DNA from: Paenibacillus sp. TCA20
Lineage (GTDB): Bacteria; Bacillota; Bacilli; Paenibacillales; Paenibacillaceae
Assembly: GCF_000732325.1 (NCBI RefSeq)
Contig: NZ_BBIW01000011.1
Location: forward strand, 1 to 64,000
DNA length: 64,000 nucleotides
Direction of reading: 5' to 3'
How positions within the stretch are numbered: position 1 is the stretch's first letter; every line of letters starts with the position of its first letter. Of this stretch, positions 1 to 9,124 are shown piece after piece. The notes under the pieces were generated by a model. The model ran no database searches. It was given only the letters and a program-made list of their open reading frames with translations, and had not been told where the DNA came from. The position numbers were made by a program, and so were the translations under genes.

Positions 1-75
1 AATCTCATTTTCTATACAACGGGCCGCAAGGAGCGATTGTCCCTTTTCCCTGTTGAGTGTTTTCAATCGCTAACA
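1..75 (-). pseudogene. sigK-like fragment (partial, frameshifted)
   Basis: Read on the minus strand this segment repeats an internal part of sigK. Bases 9-28 are identical to 541-560 and bases 39-52 to 576-589. Between them the fragment has 10 bases where sigK has 15, which breaks the frame. The copy reaches the Glu-Asn-Glu-Ile codons, with an AATGA, exactly where the window begins, so what follows outside is unknown. Upstream of about base 75 the similarity to sigK fades. It could be a decayed sigK duplicate, one arm of a former skin-like rearrangement, or the edge of another sigma gene. Confidence 0.6.
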
Positions 76-130
76 ACTGTATATTTAGATACATTTGGAG
101 ACAATTGTATCAGTTAGGTCTAGATCTATA

Positions 131-155
131 AAAAAGACTACTCCTATGAGTAGCC
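131..155 (-). terminator. Rho-independent terminator of sigK
   Basis: On the minus strand GGCTACTC and GAGTAGTC form an 8-bp stem (one G-U pair) around a short loop, followed by six T. It lies about 20 bases after the sigK stop codon. Confidence 0.8.
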
Positions 156-172
156 TTAATGGATAAGTTCAT

Positions 173-874
173 TCACTGTTTCGCCTTGTAAAACTCATGA
201 TACAGCTTCATCAAAGCCCGCTTCTCAATCCGGGATACATAACTCCGGCTGATGCCGAGCTCCTTCGCAATCTCACGCTGTGTGCGTTCTTCTCCGCCCG
301 CTTCCAGCCCGAAACGCCCGACCACAACTTCCTTCTCCCGTTCATCGAGAATGTCGAGGTTCTGATAGATTTTACTCTTCTCAATCTTGAGCTGGACCTT
401 ATCCATGACCTCATCGGCTTCCGTGCCGAGGATATCGATAAGCGTAATTTCGTTACCCTCCTTATCCATTCCGATCGGATCGTGGAGTGATACGTCCTTA
501 CGAGTCTTTTTTAATGACCTCAAATGCATCAGTATTTCATTTTCTATACAACGGGCCGCAAATGTTGCGAGCTTTGTCCCTTTTCCCTGCTGAAAGCTTT
601 CGATTGCTTTAATCAGCCCGATCGTCCCGATGGAGATAAGATCCTCCAAATCCTCGCCGGTGTTATCGAACTTCTTCACAATATGGGCAACCAGCCTCAG
701 ATTATGTTCGATCAGAAGATTACGCGATCTTGCATCGCCTTCTGCCATCAGCTTCAAATGTTTGGCTTCGTCTGCCTCTGATAACGGCTGAGGAAATGCA
801 TTGTTCTTCACATAAGAGACAAGCAGTGTCAATTCCTTAATAAATAGGGCAATGGCCGTAAAAATACCAGGCAC
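173..874 (-). CDS. sigK: RNA polymerase sporulation sigma factor sigma-K
   Basis: This is the late mother-cell sigma factor of endospore formation, a sigma-70 family protein of about 233 residues. Visible regions are a short hydrophobic pro-sequence ([17 protein letters not shown]), region 2 with [15 protein letters not shown] and AARCIENEI, and a region 4 helix-turn-helix ([21 protein letters not shown]). The pro-sequence suggests activation by SpoIVFB-type cleavage, as in Bacillus. GTG at 874 is chosen because AGGAGG (883-888) sits 8 bases before it, whereas the GTG at 883 overlaps that site. A CATACATT at 925-932 resembles a sigma-E -10 box, but I see no clear -35. The gene is continuous, not split by a skin element; a related fragment lies at 1-75. 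Confidence 0.95.
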   Translation of the reverse strand: MPGIFTAIALFIKELTLLVSYVKNNAFPQPLSEADEAKHLKLMAEGDARSRNLLIEHNLRLVAHIVKKFDNTGEDLEDLISIGTIGLIKAIESFQQGKGTKLATFAARCIENEILMHLRSLKKTRKDVSLHDPIGMDKEGNEITLIDILGTEADEVMDKVQLKIEKSKIYQNLDILDEREKEVVVGRFGLEAGGEERTQREIAKELGISRSYVSRIEKRALMKLYHEFYKAKQ

Positions 875-1137
875 GGGTGACACCTCCTACATTCTTCAGA
901 GTCTACATTCTTTGTCGTCTAACTAATGTATGTAGGCATGCACCCATTCGTGCCTGTACGAACGAACCGCATCCATGTTTTTAAACATCGCTTTTTCGTT
1001 TGGCAACCGGTATTAACTTCTTATCATCGTCGGACAAATTTGATCAAGAACAGGTCAATTTAGCAACAACTGTGTAGAAAGCTGCTTACCTTTTTTTGTA
1101 CTATTCTGACAGTAGTTTATAGAGGAGGCTGATGATA

Positions 1138-2442
1138 TTGGCAGTTAAAAAACGTTATGCACACGTGGGTACAGGAGGACGGGCATCCTTCTTCTATGAA
1201 GCCATCGTGGGCAGTTATCAGGACAGCGCTGAGCTGGTTGCCTTTTGCGATTCCAATCAGACCCGCATGAATTATGCGAACAACCGGCTCGCTGAGAAGT
1301 TCCCGCATTATCGCCCCATTCCTACCTACAAAGCCGCTGATTTTGATGAAATGATTCGCACGGAGAAACCGGATGTGGTCATCGTAACGACCATTGACCG
1401 TACTCATCATCATTATATTATTCGGGCAATGGAGCTCGGCTGTGACGTCATTACCGAGAAGCCGATGACCGTGGACGAGGATAAATGCCAGCAGATCATC
1501 GACACCGTTGAACGGACCGGACAGAAGGTACGCGTGACCTTTAACTACCGCTATTCCCCGCATGCAACCAAGTTAAGGGAATTGATCCGGGATGGGGTCA
1601 TCGGCGATGTGCTGCACGTCAATTTTGAGTGGCTGCTGGATACGAGACACGGAGCGGACTATTTCCGGCGCTGGCACCGGGATAAACGCAACAGCGGCGG
1701 GCTGCTCGTGCACAAGTCAACCCACCACTTCGATCTGGTTAACTTCTGGTTGAACTCCGAACCGAAGACGGTCTTTGCCATGGGAGATCTATTGTTCTAT
1801 GGAAAGGAAAATGCCGAAAAGAGAGGCGTAAACTCCTTCTATCAGCGTGCATACGGCAATCCGGCAGCCAAGGAGGATCCTTTTGCGCTGGACCTTGAGA
1901 AATCTCCTTCATTAAAAGGACTGTACCTGGACGCTGAGCACGAGGACGGCTACCAACGGGATCAAAGTGTATTTGGGGAGGGTATTTCGATTGAAGACAC
2001 GATGAACGTGCTTGTCAGATACAAAAATAACGCTATGCTCAATTACTCCCTTCATGCTTATGCCCCATGGGAAGGCCATATGGTATCCTTCAATGGAACC
2101 AAAGGACGCATTCAGATGCGGATTGGTGAAAAATCATATGTTAATTCCGGCGGCAAACAGACCGATGAAGGAGCAACAAGGCTCAGACAGATTCTCGTTC
2201 AGCCGATGTGGGAGGATGCTTATGAGGTTCAGCTGGAAAATAAAGCCGGTGGTCATGGCGGAGCGGACCCCATTCTGCTGGAAGACTTGTTCGGCACACC
2301 ACCGGAGGATCCATTCCACCGTTCCGCATCCCATCTGGACGGAGCCATGTCCATTCTCACTGGTATAGCGGGCAACGTTTCGATGAGAACCGGGCAGGCT
2401 GTTCAGATTGAGAACTTATTAAAGTTCCCTTCCAGAGCTTAA
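1138..2442 (+). CDS. Gfo/Idh/MocA family oxidoreductase
   Basis: A probable NAD(P)-dependent sugar or cyclitol dehydrogenase. The N-terminal Rossmann fold has the glycine motif VGTGGRASF near residues 10-18. The family EKP motif ([12 protein letters not shown], near residue 115) carries the usual catalytic lysine, and the C-terminal half has the KSTHHFD segment, where the His is expected near the substrate. At about 435 residues it is longer than the common 330-360. ATG 1132 lies only 3 bases after AGGAGG (1123-1128); TTG 1138 gives 9-base spacing and is preferred, moderately. It stands alone, divergent from sigK and convergent with the binding-protein gene at 2752. The substrate cannot be read from sequence; the neighbourhood suggests sugar catabolism. 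Confidence 0.85.
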   Translation: MAVKKRYAHVGTGGRASFFYEAIVGSYQDSAELVAFCDSNQTRMNYANNRLAEKFPHYRPIPTYKAADFDEMIRTEKPDVVIVTTIDRTHHHYIIRAMELGCDVITEKPMTVDEDKCQQIIDTVERTGQKVRVTFNYRYSPHATKLRELIRDGVIGDVLHVNFEWLLDTRHGADYFRRWHRDKRNSGGLLVHKSTHHFDLVNFWLNSEPKTVFAMGDLLFYGKENAEKRGVNSFYQRAYGNPAAKEDPFALDLEKSPSLKGLYLDAEHEDGYQRDQSVFGEGISIEDTMNVLVRYKNNAMLNYSLHAYAPWEGHMVSFNGTKGRIQMRIGEKSYVNSGGKQTDEGATRLRQILVQPMWEDAYEVQLENKAGGHGGADPILLEDLFGTPPEDPFHRSASHLDGAMSILTGIAGNVSMRTGQAVQIENLLKFPSRA

Positions 2443-2664
2443 TTGAAAGCGTTCCCTATTAGGTGTCGATGCGTCTGCTTCTATTCCTTTGCATAGCGTC
2501 CATAACATAGCAGCACTTGCTTTAGTTATACAAAAGTAAGAGGATAGAGCGTATTCACTAGTTAGTTCACTCCAATTTTAGATATTTCATGCTGCTAGGA
2601 GGAACGTCTTCATCCCAAGATTGAAGAAGCCTAGCACGTGTTATGCATACCCACCAATAAAGAA

Positions 2665-2692
2665 GCCGCATCCTTATCGGATGCGGCGTTTT
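2665..2692 (+). terminator. Strong hairpin between convergent genes
   Basis: GCCGCATCC and GGATGCGGC form a perfect 9-bp stem with a 5-base loop, followed by GTTTTG on the plus strand. It lies about 220 bases after the oxidoreductase stop. The T-run is short, and the minus side is not T-rich. The rest of 2443-2664 shows no gene. Confidence 0.7.
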
Positions 2693-2740
2693 GAATCAAT
2701 TTCATAATACCTTTAGCTGCTTCAATCAAGGGTATACATA
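2693..2740 (+). repeat. 48-bp direct repeat, half copy of the palindromic element at 29336
   Basis: Starts with the same 15 bases as the left terminal inverted repeat at 29336-29350 and matches 29336-29383 with about three mismatches. The right half of the element is absent; the copy ends about 12 bases before the stop codon of the binding-protein gene at 2752. It is in the same orientation as the left half at 29336. Confidence 0.85.
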
Positions 2741-2751
2741 GTCTTTATAAA

Positions 2752-4110
2752 CTACTCTGCCCCGGCATCTGTCATCTTCTGGTTAGATTCCTCCGCGTAT
2801 TCTCTGAAGATCGTATTGAAGTCGCCTTCGAGCACCACTCTCGGTGCTGCCTTGGCATATGGTGTATTAATCGTGCGATCGTGATCCGATTTATAAGGAA
2901 TTTCCGCAAATTCATTGAAGAACGCCGCACCGTAGTTCTTGCCTTGGTATACGCTGTCCGCTCCATACTGCTCGATAATGCTGTCATTATTCAGAACCGG
3001 CATTATTCCGTTTCTGGAGAGCTTCGTCTGTACTTCTTCCGAGACGAGATATTTAATGACTTCCATTGCCGCATCTTTATTCTCCGTCATCTTCGTTAAA
3101 CTGAAGTAGGTAGGGTAGGCCTGTGTACCAATTCCAGGTGCATCCGCAAAAGTCGGCATCGCGACCATATCCCAGTTCATTTTTGAGAACTCGTCAGGAA
3201 ATACTGATGTGATCGAAGACAGCCAGCCGAACATCGCAAGCTCCTGAGCTTCAAGGAATTCCTTACGATAAGGCAGCTTGTTCTCATGGGCCTGCATATA
3301 CTCGCGGTAGCCGGGCACATCCGCTGGTTTAACGAATACGGTCTCATAGAAGTTTTTCCAACGCTCATCCTGATCGAGTGTAGACTTTTTCGTTTCCGGG
3401 TCGACATAAGGGATGGATAAATGATTCATCAGAAGAAGATGGGTCTCTGAGGAAGATAAGCCGACATAGGACTTATCCCCTTCGGTACGTGTCAGCTTCT
3501 TGGACAGCTCCGCTGCTTCGTCCCATGTCATTCCGTCAACCGGATAATCGACTCCAAATTTATCGAACAAGTCCTTGTTGTAGTACAGCACCATCGTGTT
3601 GTTAAAGACAGGTACGCCCCATATTTGATCTCCGGAGATCTGCTTAATCGCATCGACAATGGTGGGTTCAAATTGGTTCATATCGATCTCATGCTGTTCA
3701 ATCAGCTCCGTCATATCGTACTGAAGATCGAAGTCCGTTAGATATGTCGAGAATCCGCCGATGGATTCCCAGTAAATATCAATACGCTGACCCGCTGTAA
3801 TCAATTCCTTCAGACCAACCTCATTGGTCTTCGGAATGTATTCGATCGTATAATCCGGAAACTTCTCCTTCAGCAGATCTCCAAAGCGCTCGTTCCAGCT
3901 CTCTACAGAGTCTCCGCTGTTGGAATACACATACAATGTATCTTTTCCATCTTTGTTATCCACAACAGGAGTTGCCGCCGCTCCTCCAGGCTCTTCCCCT
4001 CCGCCTGTATTGCCTGCACTTCCGGTTCCACCCGAGCTGCAAGCACTAAGTATCCATACCAAGCTTAAGCATAGCGTCAACATCACGGAGTAAAATTTGC
4101 GACTGTTCAT
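2752..4110 (-). CDS. Lipoprotein sugar-binding protein (ABC family 1 SBP)
   Basis: Extracellular solute-binding protein of a carbohydrate ABC importer. Residues 1-24 form a lipoprotein signal with lipobox LSAC (Cys24), followed by a Gly/Ser-rich linker. The 452-residue length and segments such as WGVPVFNNTMVLYYNKDLF and DKDAAMEVIKYLVSEE are typical of family 1 SBPs. It is the last gene of a minus-strand operon behind the pectate-lyase-like gene (43-base gap) and the GH95 gene. No permease accompanies it there; the permease pairs lie 12-20 kb away, and the pair at 15102-16943, which has no adjacent SBP, is a plausible partner (inference). The ligand is probably an oligosaccharide released by the neighbouring enzymes. 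Confidence 0.9.
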   Translation of the reverse strand: MNSRKFYSVMLTLCLSLVWILSACSSGGTGSAGNTGGGEEPGGAAATPVVDNKDGKDTLYVYSNSGDSVESWNERFGDLLKEKFPDYTIEYIPKTNEVGLKELITAGQRIDIYWESIGGFSTYLTDFDLQYDMTELIEQHEIDMNQFEPTIVDAIKQISGDQIWGVPVFNNTMVLYYNKDLFDKFGVDYPVDGMTWDEAAELSKKLTRTEGDKSYVGLSSSETHLLLMNHLSIPYVDPETKKSTLDQDERWKNFYETVFVKPADVPGYREYMQAHENKLPYRKEFLEAQELAMFGWLSSITSVFPDEFSKMNWDMVAMPTFADAPGIGTQAYPTYFSLTKMTENKDAAMEVIKYLVSEEVQTKLSRNGIMPVLNNDSIIEQYGADSVYQGKNYGAAFFNEFAEIPYKSDHDRTINTPYAKAAPRVVLEGDFNTIFREYAEESNQKMTDAGAE

Positions 4111-4153
4111 AATGATCCCCCTTCAAATGTTAGAATCAAGAGAAACCTAAATC

Positions 4154-6394
4154 TTACTGCTGTAACAGCTGCACTTCGGAAAACAGAGAAGTATTATAAT
4201 TCTCTACCGGATTATTCTCATCTCCCGCGTCAACGACCATACCAATATAAAAGGTATCCAGCCCTGCCATCGTGACAGACGACACTTCCGTCCAGGCTAC
4301 ACCGTCAGCGGAGTGATAGCCGGTGATGGTATTCCCTTCCTTAACCAGCTTGAACCAGTAAGGAGTGCTCAGCGATGGAATCGGTGGGGTCTGTACCATC
4401 TGTCCCCCTTCGTCTTGTCTGCTGTAGAACACGGAGCAATACTGGTCGCCTCTAACCGAAAATCCGATCATCGCTTCTTTGGCTGCCGGACTTAGGCTGC
4501 TGCGGATCATTAGTCCTGAACGATTATGAGGAGCCGTCTCAGACAACTGATCCAGTCTTGCAATGAACTCTGCATCGCCTTCGAGCTGCTGATATACGTA
4601 TTGAAAGGACTGATCTTCATTCGTCTTCCCGCTGTTACCGGCGAAGAGCGGATCAATATTCCCTCCTCCTTTCACTGTAAATACACCATTTCTCAAGTCA
4701 GCATGACCGGCTATGCCCGGCTCACCGATATCGGCAGAGCTCCAAGCCCCAAGCTCACCGTTAGCATTAATATGGACGACGACTGCAGCAGAGTCCGTCT
4801 TTGTACCGCTGTTATCTACCGCTCGAGCTGTAATATAGTAGCTGCCTTCCGGCAGGTCATCCCATTTCCATTGATAAGGAGCGGATGTATCTTCTCCAAG
4901 CTTAACACCGCTTGCATAAAACTCGACTTTGGCGATACTTCCATCTGGATCAGATGCCTCGGCGTTAATCATGATCTTCCCTGGCTGGCCCTTCAAGGCA
5001 TTCATCTCCGGTGAAACGATCTCAACCTCCGGATTGATGGAACCGCTTCCCACTATGTTGTTCAAATAGTTCTCCAGATTGGTATATCCATCATCATTGA
5101 TGTCGCCATTCCGGTCCGCAGCATCATTCGGATTGAGGCCCTGCTCAAGCTCCCACGTATCCGGCATTCCGTCCAGATCTGTATCATCAGGTGCCGCCTT
5201 GCTGGCAAGCTCAGTCCATCCACCCACTTCCTCTGGATGGTTGATTTGTCTTCCTGTCCGGTTACGCACATCATTAACAAGTCTGGCATCGATAGAATCC
5301 CGTTTCGGCAGAATTGCCCCGGCCTGATTCAGCACCAGCTCATAAGCCTCTGCTGCAGATTGCAGAGTAACCGGTGTAACTTGAAGAGGTTCATATACCA
5401 GCTCCTTGCCCGTATCCGGATTCACGGCAATCCAGTTGTCTTCAGTCGCTGCCGGATCTCCGTCAATCACATTGCCTGATACATGAAGCTTGCCATTCGC
5501 CCCGGTCTGACTGAGGATGATGCTCCGTTTGTCCAATAACGTATCCGGTCCATACTTGTAGTAGTTGTTCACTATGTTAATATCTGCTTGATCTCCGCCA
5601 TAACCGCTCAGGTAATTCCAGTTTTTCACGATGTTGTTGCTGAAATCGAAATTTTGATTGTCTTCCAGCGTTCCTTTTACTCTAGGGTTACGGCTTGAGT
5701 TATGGAGCAAAATGTTATGATGATAGCTTGCATTGCCCGCTCCCCACAAACCACCGAAGCCATGTCTTCCCTTCGAATGACTGGACATATGAAGAGCTTC
5801 ACCTATAATGGACCACTGCACGGTGGTGTTCTGGTTCTCGTAAGGAGACAGCACTTCGTCAACACCCCATGTGACAGAGCAGTGATCAATCATGATATTG
5901 CTATACCTTCTGGCCGACATGCCGTCGCCGGTTGATTCGGTGTGATCCCCCATTCTAAAGCGCATATAACGTATGATCACATGATCTGCCTCGATATAAG
6001 TCGAATGGTTGTTGACACTGATGCCGTCACCGGGTGCGGTCTGCCCTGCTATAGTGATGTTGTCGCCTCGGATACGAAGCGGAGAGTCAAGCGTTATATT
6101 TCCTGACACTTTGAATACAACCGTCCGGTTCCCCTGGCTGACCGCTTCTCTTAACGAACCGGGACCGCTGTCATTCAGATTCGTCACATACACGACATCG
6201 CCGCCTCGTCCTCCGGTAGTGTACATGCCTCCTCCTTCAGCTCCCGGAAAAGCCGGGAGAGCTTCGCTGTCTGCCGCTATTTGAACAGCAGACGGAGGTT
6301 CATCCTGTGCGTATGCTTGATAGGGGACTGCGATAACTGCCAGCATAGCCGTCAGCAATGTCATTGAAACTTGGCGTTTCCATAGACTAATCAT
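4154..6394 (-). CDS. Secreted pectate-lyase-like protein, multidomain
   Basis: A 746-residue exported protein. Residues 1-29 form a signal peptide ending AYA. The N-terminal half is a parallel beta-helix of the pectate lyase superfamily (PL1-like): FPGAEGGGMYTTGGRGG, SLREAV, VVFKVSG, ITIAGQTAPGDGI, then DHCSVTWGVDE and RNPRVKG. Next come Asp-rich calcium-type repeats (DTDLDGMPDTWELEQGLNP, DINDDGYTNLENYL, about 405-445), an Ig-like domain (about 455-545) and a C-terminal lectin-like beta-sandwich. Such proteins cleave pectin by beta-elimination; exact specificity is not visible. The start lies 3 bases after the GH95 stop, with GAGGAGG inside the end of that gene, so the two are probably translationally coupled. 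Confidence 0.88.
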   Translation of the reverse strand: MISLWKRQVSMTLLTAMLAVIAVPYQAYAQDEPPSAVQIAADSEALPAFPGAEGGGMYTTGGRGGDVVYVTNLNDSGPGSLREAVSQGNRTVVFKVSGNITLDSPLRIRGDNITIAGQTAPGDGISVNNHSTYIEADHVIIRYMRFRMGDHTESTGDGMSARRYSNIMIDHCSVTWGVDEVLSPYENQNTTVQWSIIGEALHMSSHSKGRHGFGGLWGAGNASYHHNILLHNSSRNPRVKGTLEDNQNFDFSNNIVKNWNYLSGYGGDQADINIVNNYYKYGPDTLLDKRSIILSQTGANGKLHVSGNVIDGDPAATEDNWIAVNPDTGKELVYEPLQVTPVTLQSAAEAYELVLNQAGAILPKRDSIDARLVNDVRNRTGRQINHPEEVGGWTELASKAAPDDTDLDGMPDTWELEQGLNPNDAADRNGDINDDGYTNLENYLNNIVGSGSINPEVEIVSPEMNALKGQPGKIMINAEASDPDGSIAKVEFYASGVKLGEDTSAPYQWKWDDLPEGSYYITARAVDNSGTKTDSAAVVVHINANGELGAWSSADIGEPGIAGHADLRNGVFTVKGGGNIDPLFAGNSGKTNEDQSFQYVYQQLEGDAEFIARLDQLSETAPHNRSGLMIRSSLSPAAKEAMIGFSVRGDQYCSVFYSRQDEGGQMVQTPPIPSLSTPYWFKLVKEGNTITGYHSADGVAWTEVSSVTMAGLDTFYIGMVVDAGDENNPVENYNTSLFSEVQLLQQ

Positions 6395-6397
6395 CCA

Positions 6398-8833
6398 TTA
6401 GCCCTCCTCATTTGCAATATACAGCACTTGGCCTGGCTCCATCTGAATGTCATAAGTGTGGGAATAGATCGTTGAGGCATGGATATTGAGGTCTACACCG
6501 GTTAGTCGATATTTAGATGCGATGTCTGGAAGAACAATCGTAATATCCGTGGCCCGCTCTGCCTTAAGCTCTGCTGCAAAGCTCCTTGTCCTTTTGTTCC
6601 AAGTCATTGAAATGCTTCCGGTACAACATCGAAATCCTCGAACAGAGCCAGCTTCCAGCCGGTCAGAAAGTGCCGGCAGCAGCTTCACCATCCGTGGGGA
6701 TACATACAGCAGCATCTCTTGAATAGCATTCGTAATCCCGAGGCTCGCATCGAGCTGAATCGGCGCCTGAGCTTTATTCATACTGACTCCCATATCTCTC
6801 CAGTCATTATGAACCGTAAAGAGATTCGTAAGGAGACAAGAGCGGGTCAAGATATCCAGTGAGTCTATCGCCTTCTCACCGTCTCCCAGCCTGGCATAGA
6901 TCGCAGACATATGTGCCAGCGACCAGCCGGTCTGTGCTCCAAGAACACGCATATGAACAGCCTGCTCCAATCCTTGAAACAGTTCCGGACTTTCCTCGCG
7001 CGCAAATTCCTGACCCGGAAATACAGGATAGATATGGGACAGATGCCGGTGATTGTATCTGTCATGAAATTCGGAATGAATCCATTCCTTCAGGGCTCCA
7101 TCCTCATTCAGTTTGTAGACAGGAAGACGCTTCAGAATCTGCTCCCAGCGAACAATATCTTCCTCACTGCCTCCCGTTCTTCGGCTGCCTTCGATAAGAT
7201 TCGTGAACAGCTCTTTAATGATAGCAATGTCCATGGTAGCATTGATTGCCGTCGGCATCGGATGATCCAGTGACTCTCCCGCATCAGGCATGTAATTGCC
7301 CGGCGTATTCTCAGGTGAGACCGAAGGATATATATGGAGCAGCCCTTCCTCGTCTTCTGTTAGAAAGTCCTCATAGAATAAGGCAGCCTCCGTCATGAAG
7401 GGCAGCGCCTCGTCTCTCAGGAACTGCTCATCTCCTGTGTACAGGTAATATTCATAATAATGCCTCGACAGCCACCCGGCTGCACCGGTCCAATTCAAGA
7501 TGACCGGAACGATCTGGGTCGGACTTCCGATCCCCGGCGTCGTTCCTGCCGGAATGAAGATACCTCTGGCACCGTATAGCTTACGGGCATTCTCCTTAAA
7601 GATCCCGAGCAGAGAATCATAATGACGAAACAACGGCTTCATCAGAGAGGATAGACCTCCAACAGGTGCGTGCCAATTCATCATCTGCACATTCTCATTA
7701 GCCATGTAATGACACCACATCAGTCTGTAATCTCCGCCCCATAACCCATATAAAGGCATCGGCATACCATTCTCTTCAGTAGAAGAAATATAGAGATACC
7801 TCCCGTAAGCCCACAATTTCTCAAGCAGAGAGACAGAGGCCTTACCGTCATAAGCGGTTAGAAGCAATTCTTCCGTAGATCTGTTCTCGTAATTCTCAGA
7901 CTCTTCTGAGCTGATCAGCTCAACGGAAGCGGAAGAAAACAGGGCTTTGTGAAGCAATACGTGCGCTTCGAGCAGTTCTGTGTAAGAGGAACTCACTTCT
8001 GCCAATTCTTTTCTCAGACGAGACCACGCCTTGCTCCTTGCTTCCTCTGTAAATACCTTCACGAAAATAAGGACCTCATGAGCATTCGTGACCCACAGCC
8101 GTCCTCCCTCTTGCCTTACTTCTCCGCCGCTGTCTGTCTGTACCCTCAGAACTGCACCGTAATCCGTTCCATTCTCATGCCTCGCGGCAAAAGATAGAAA
8201 CTCCCCTTGCGCTGCCAAATCTGTCGTCTCTTTCAAAGCTTGCAGCTGCTCAGCCCTAGAGGGATTATCACTTGGATGGATGTCGAACGTAAGGGACGCA
8301 TCTATACTGGAAACACTAGATTTGAGCCTGTATACGATCATGTGATCCGCACGCGACACAAACAAGCTCCTATCATATGCCACCTCCCCATCCAGCCAGG
8401 ATACGGCTACTTCTCCCGTCTCCATATTCAAGCTGCGCCGATAATGCCGAAATGCCTCCTGACCTGTCATGGAAAGTCTTAGATCCGCAAGCGGAAGAGG
8501 AGCAGACAGTGTACTGTTATACCCTTTTTCCTTAAGCGCGCGGGTAAGAACCCAGCTGGCCTCTTGGAACCGTCCCTCATCCATCAGTCCTCGTGTATCC
8601 TTAAGCGTATGACTGACGTCGGGAAGAAGGCCGATCTGTCCGCCGTGCCATAGACCGAGGTGGTTGATCAGGATCGTTTCATCCTGCACACCTCCATACA
8701 CGGATGCCCCGATGACCCCGTTTCCGGAAGGCAGGGCTTCCCTCCATTTGCTCTTCCACCACGAAGAAGGATATCTCGTGACCAGCATGCTTTTACTGCT
8801 TCTATTACCGTTCTTCATCTCTGCCGTCATCAC
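6398..8833 (-). CDS. GH95 family glycoside hydrolase (alpha-L-fucosidase/galactosidase type)
   Basis: About 811 residues without a signal peptide, so probably cytoplasmic. The N-terminal motif EALPSGNGVIGASVYGGV and LINHLGLWHGG are typical of GH95, followed by an (alpha/alpha)6 barrel. The two barrel Asn residues are seen in NENVQMMNWHAPVGGL, the catalytic Glu in PSVSPENTPGN, and the catalytic Asp in LDASLGITNAIQEMLL. The active site therefore looks intact. Known members invert alpha-1,2-fucosides or alpha-L-galactosides from plant cell walls or glycans. First gene of the operon GH95, lyase, binding protein. GTG 8833 is preferred because it lies 9 bases after AAGGAG; TTG 8839 and ATG 8830 are alternatives. 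Confidence 0.85.
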   Translation of the reverse strand: MMTAEMKNGNRSSKSMLVTRYPSSWWKSKWREALPSGNGVIGASVYGGVQDETILINHLGLWHGGQIGLLPDVSHTLKDTRGLMDEGRFQEASWVLTRALKEKGYNSTLSAPLPLADLRLSMTGQEAFRHYRRSLNMETGEVAVSWLDGEVAYDRSLFVSRADHMIVYRLKSSVSSIDASLTFDIHPSDNPSRAEQLQALKETTDLAAQGEFLSFAARHENGTDYGAVLRVQTDSGGEVRQEGGRLWVTNAHEVLIFVKVFTEEARSKAWSRLRKELAEVSSSYTELLEAHVLLHKALFSSASVELISSEESENYENRSTEELLLTAYDGKASVSLLEKLWAYGRYLYISSTEENGMPMPLYGLWGGDYRLMWCHYMANENVQMMNWHAPVGGLSSLMKPLFRHYDSLLGIFKENARKLYGARGIFIPAGTTPGIGSPTQIVPVILNWTGAAGWLSRHYYEYYLYTGDEQFLRDEALPFMTEAALFYEDFLTEDEEGLLHIYPSVSPENTPGNYMPDAGESLDHPMPTAINATMDIAIIKELFTNLIEGSRRTGGSEEDIVRWEQILKRLPVYKLNEDGALKEWIHSEFHDRYNHRHLSHIYPVFPGQEFAREESPELFQGLEQAVHMRVLGAQTGWSLAHMSAIYARLGDGEKAIDSLDILTRSCLLTNLFTVHNDWRDMGVSMNKAQAPIQLDASLGITNAIQEMLLYVSPRMVKLLPALSDRLEAGSVRGFRCCTGSISMTWNKRTRSFAAELKAERATDITIVLPDIASKYRLTGVDLNIHASTIYSHTYDIQMEPGQVLYIANEEG

Positions 8834-8868
8834 GTACAAGGTCTCCTTCCTAAGGTAGTTCGCATTGA

Positions 8869-8882
8869 AGAATGCGTTTACA
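8869..8882 (-). promoter_or_regulatory. Possible cre (CcpA) site upstream of GH95 operon
   Basis: The minus-strand 14-mer TGTAAACGCATTCT fits the loose catabolite-responsive consensus TGNAARCGNWWNCA except for the last base. It lies about 36 bases before the GH95 start, where it could block transcription. No footprint is implied; chance matches are common. Confidence 0.35.
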
Positions 8883-9124
8883 TTTTGCGATTCAGACCAT
8901 TCGTGTGTGGAGCTTCATCCATCAGTTCACTGTTCTTTCAATTCGTTCTTGATCTTATCTCAGTTTTACCATGGCTCGAGGTACCGTTCTAACCTTTTCT
9001 TGCCTTAAGTTTCATCACCTTGATCTTTTTTGCTCTTATTTTATGGATTTATTTCTATCTATCTCGAACAAGGAGCGCTATACTATAACCATCTTCAAAA
9101 TGCTTACATCTGGAGGTGAGATAC

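Noticed and set aside
1117-1563. 148-codon minus-strand frame
   Set aside because: It lies entirely opposite the Gfo/Idh/MocA gene, has no ribosome site and no family-like sequence; it is a shadow of the real gene.
2446-2460. TGAAAGCGTTCCCT as a cre site
   Set aside because: Two mismatches at conserved positions and it lies after a stop codon, far from any downstream start.
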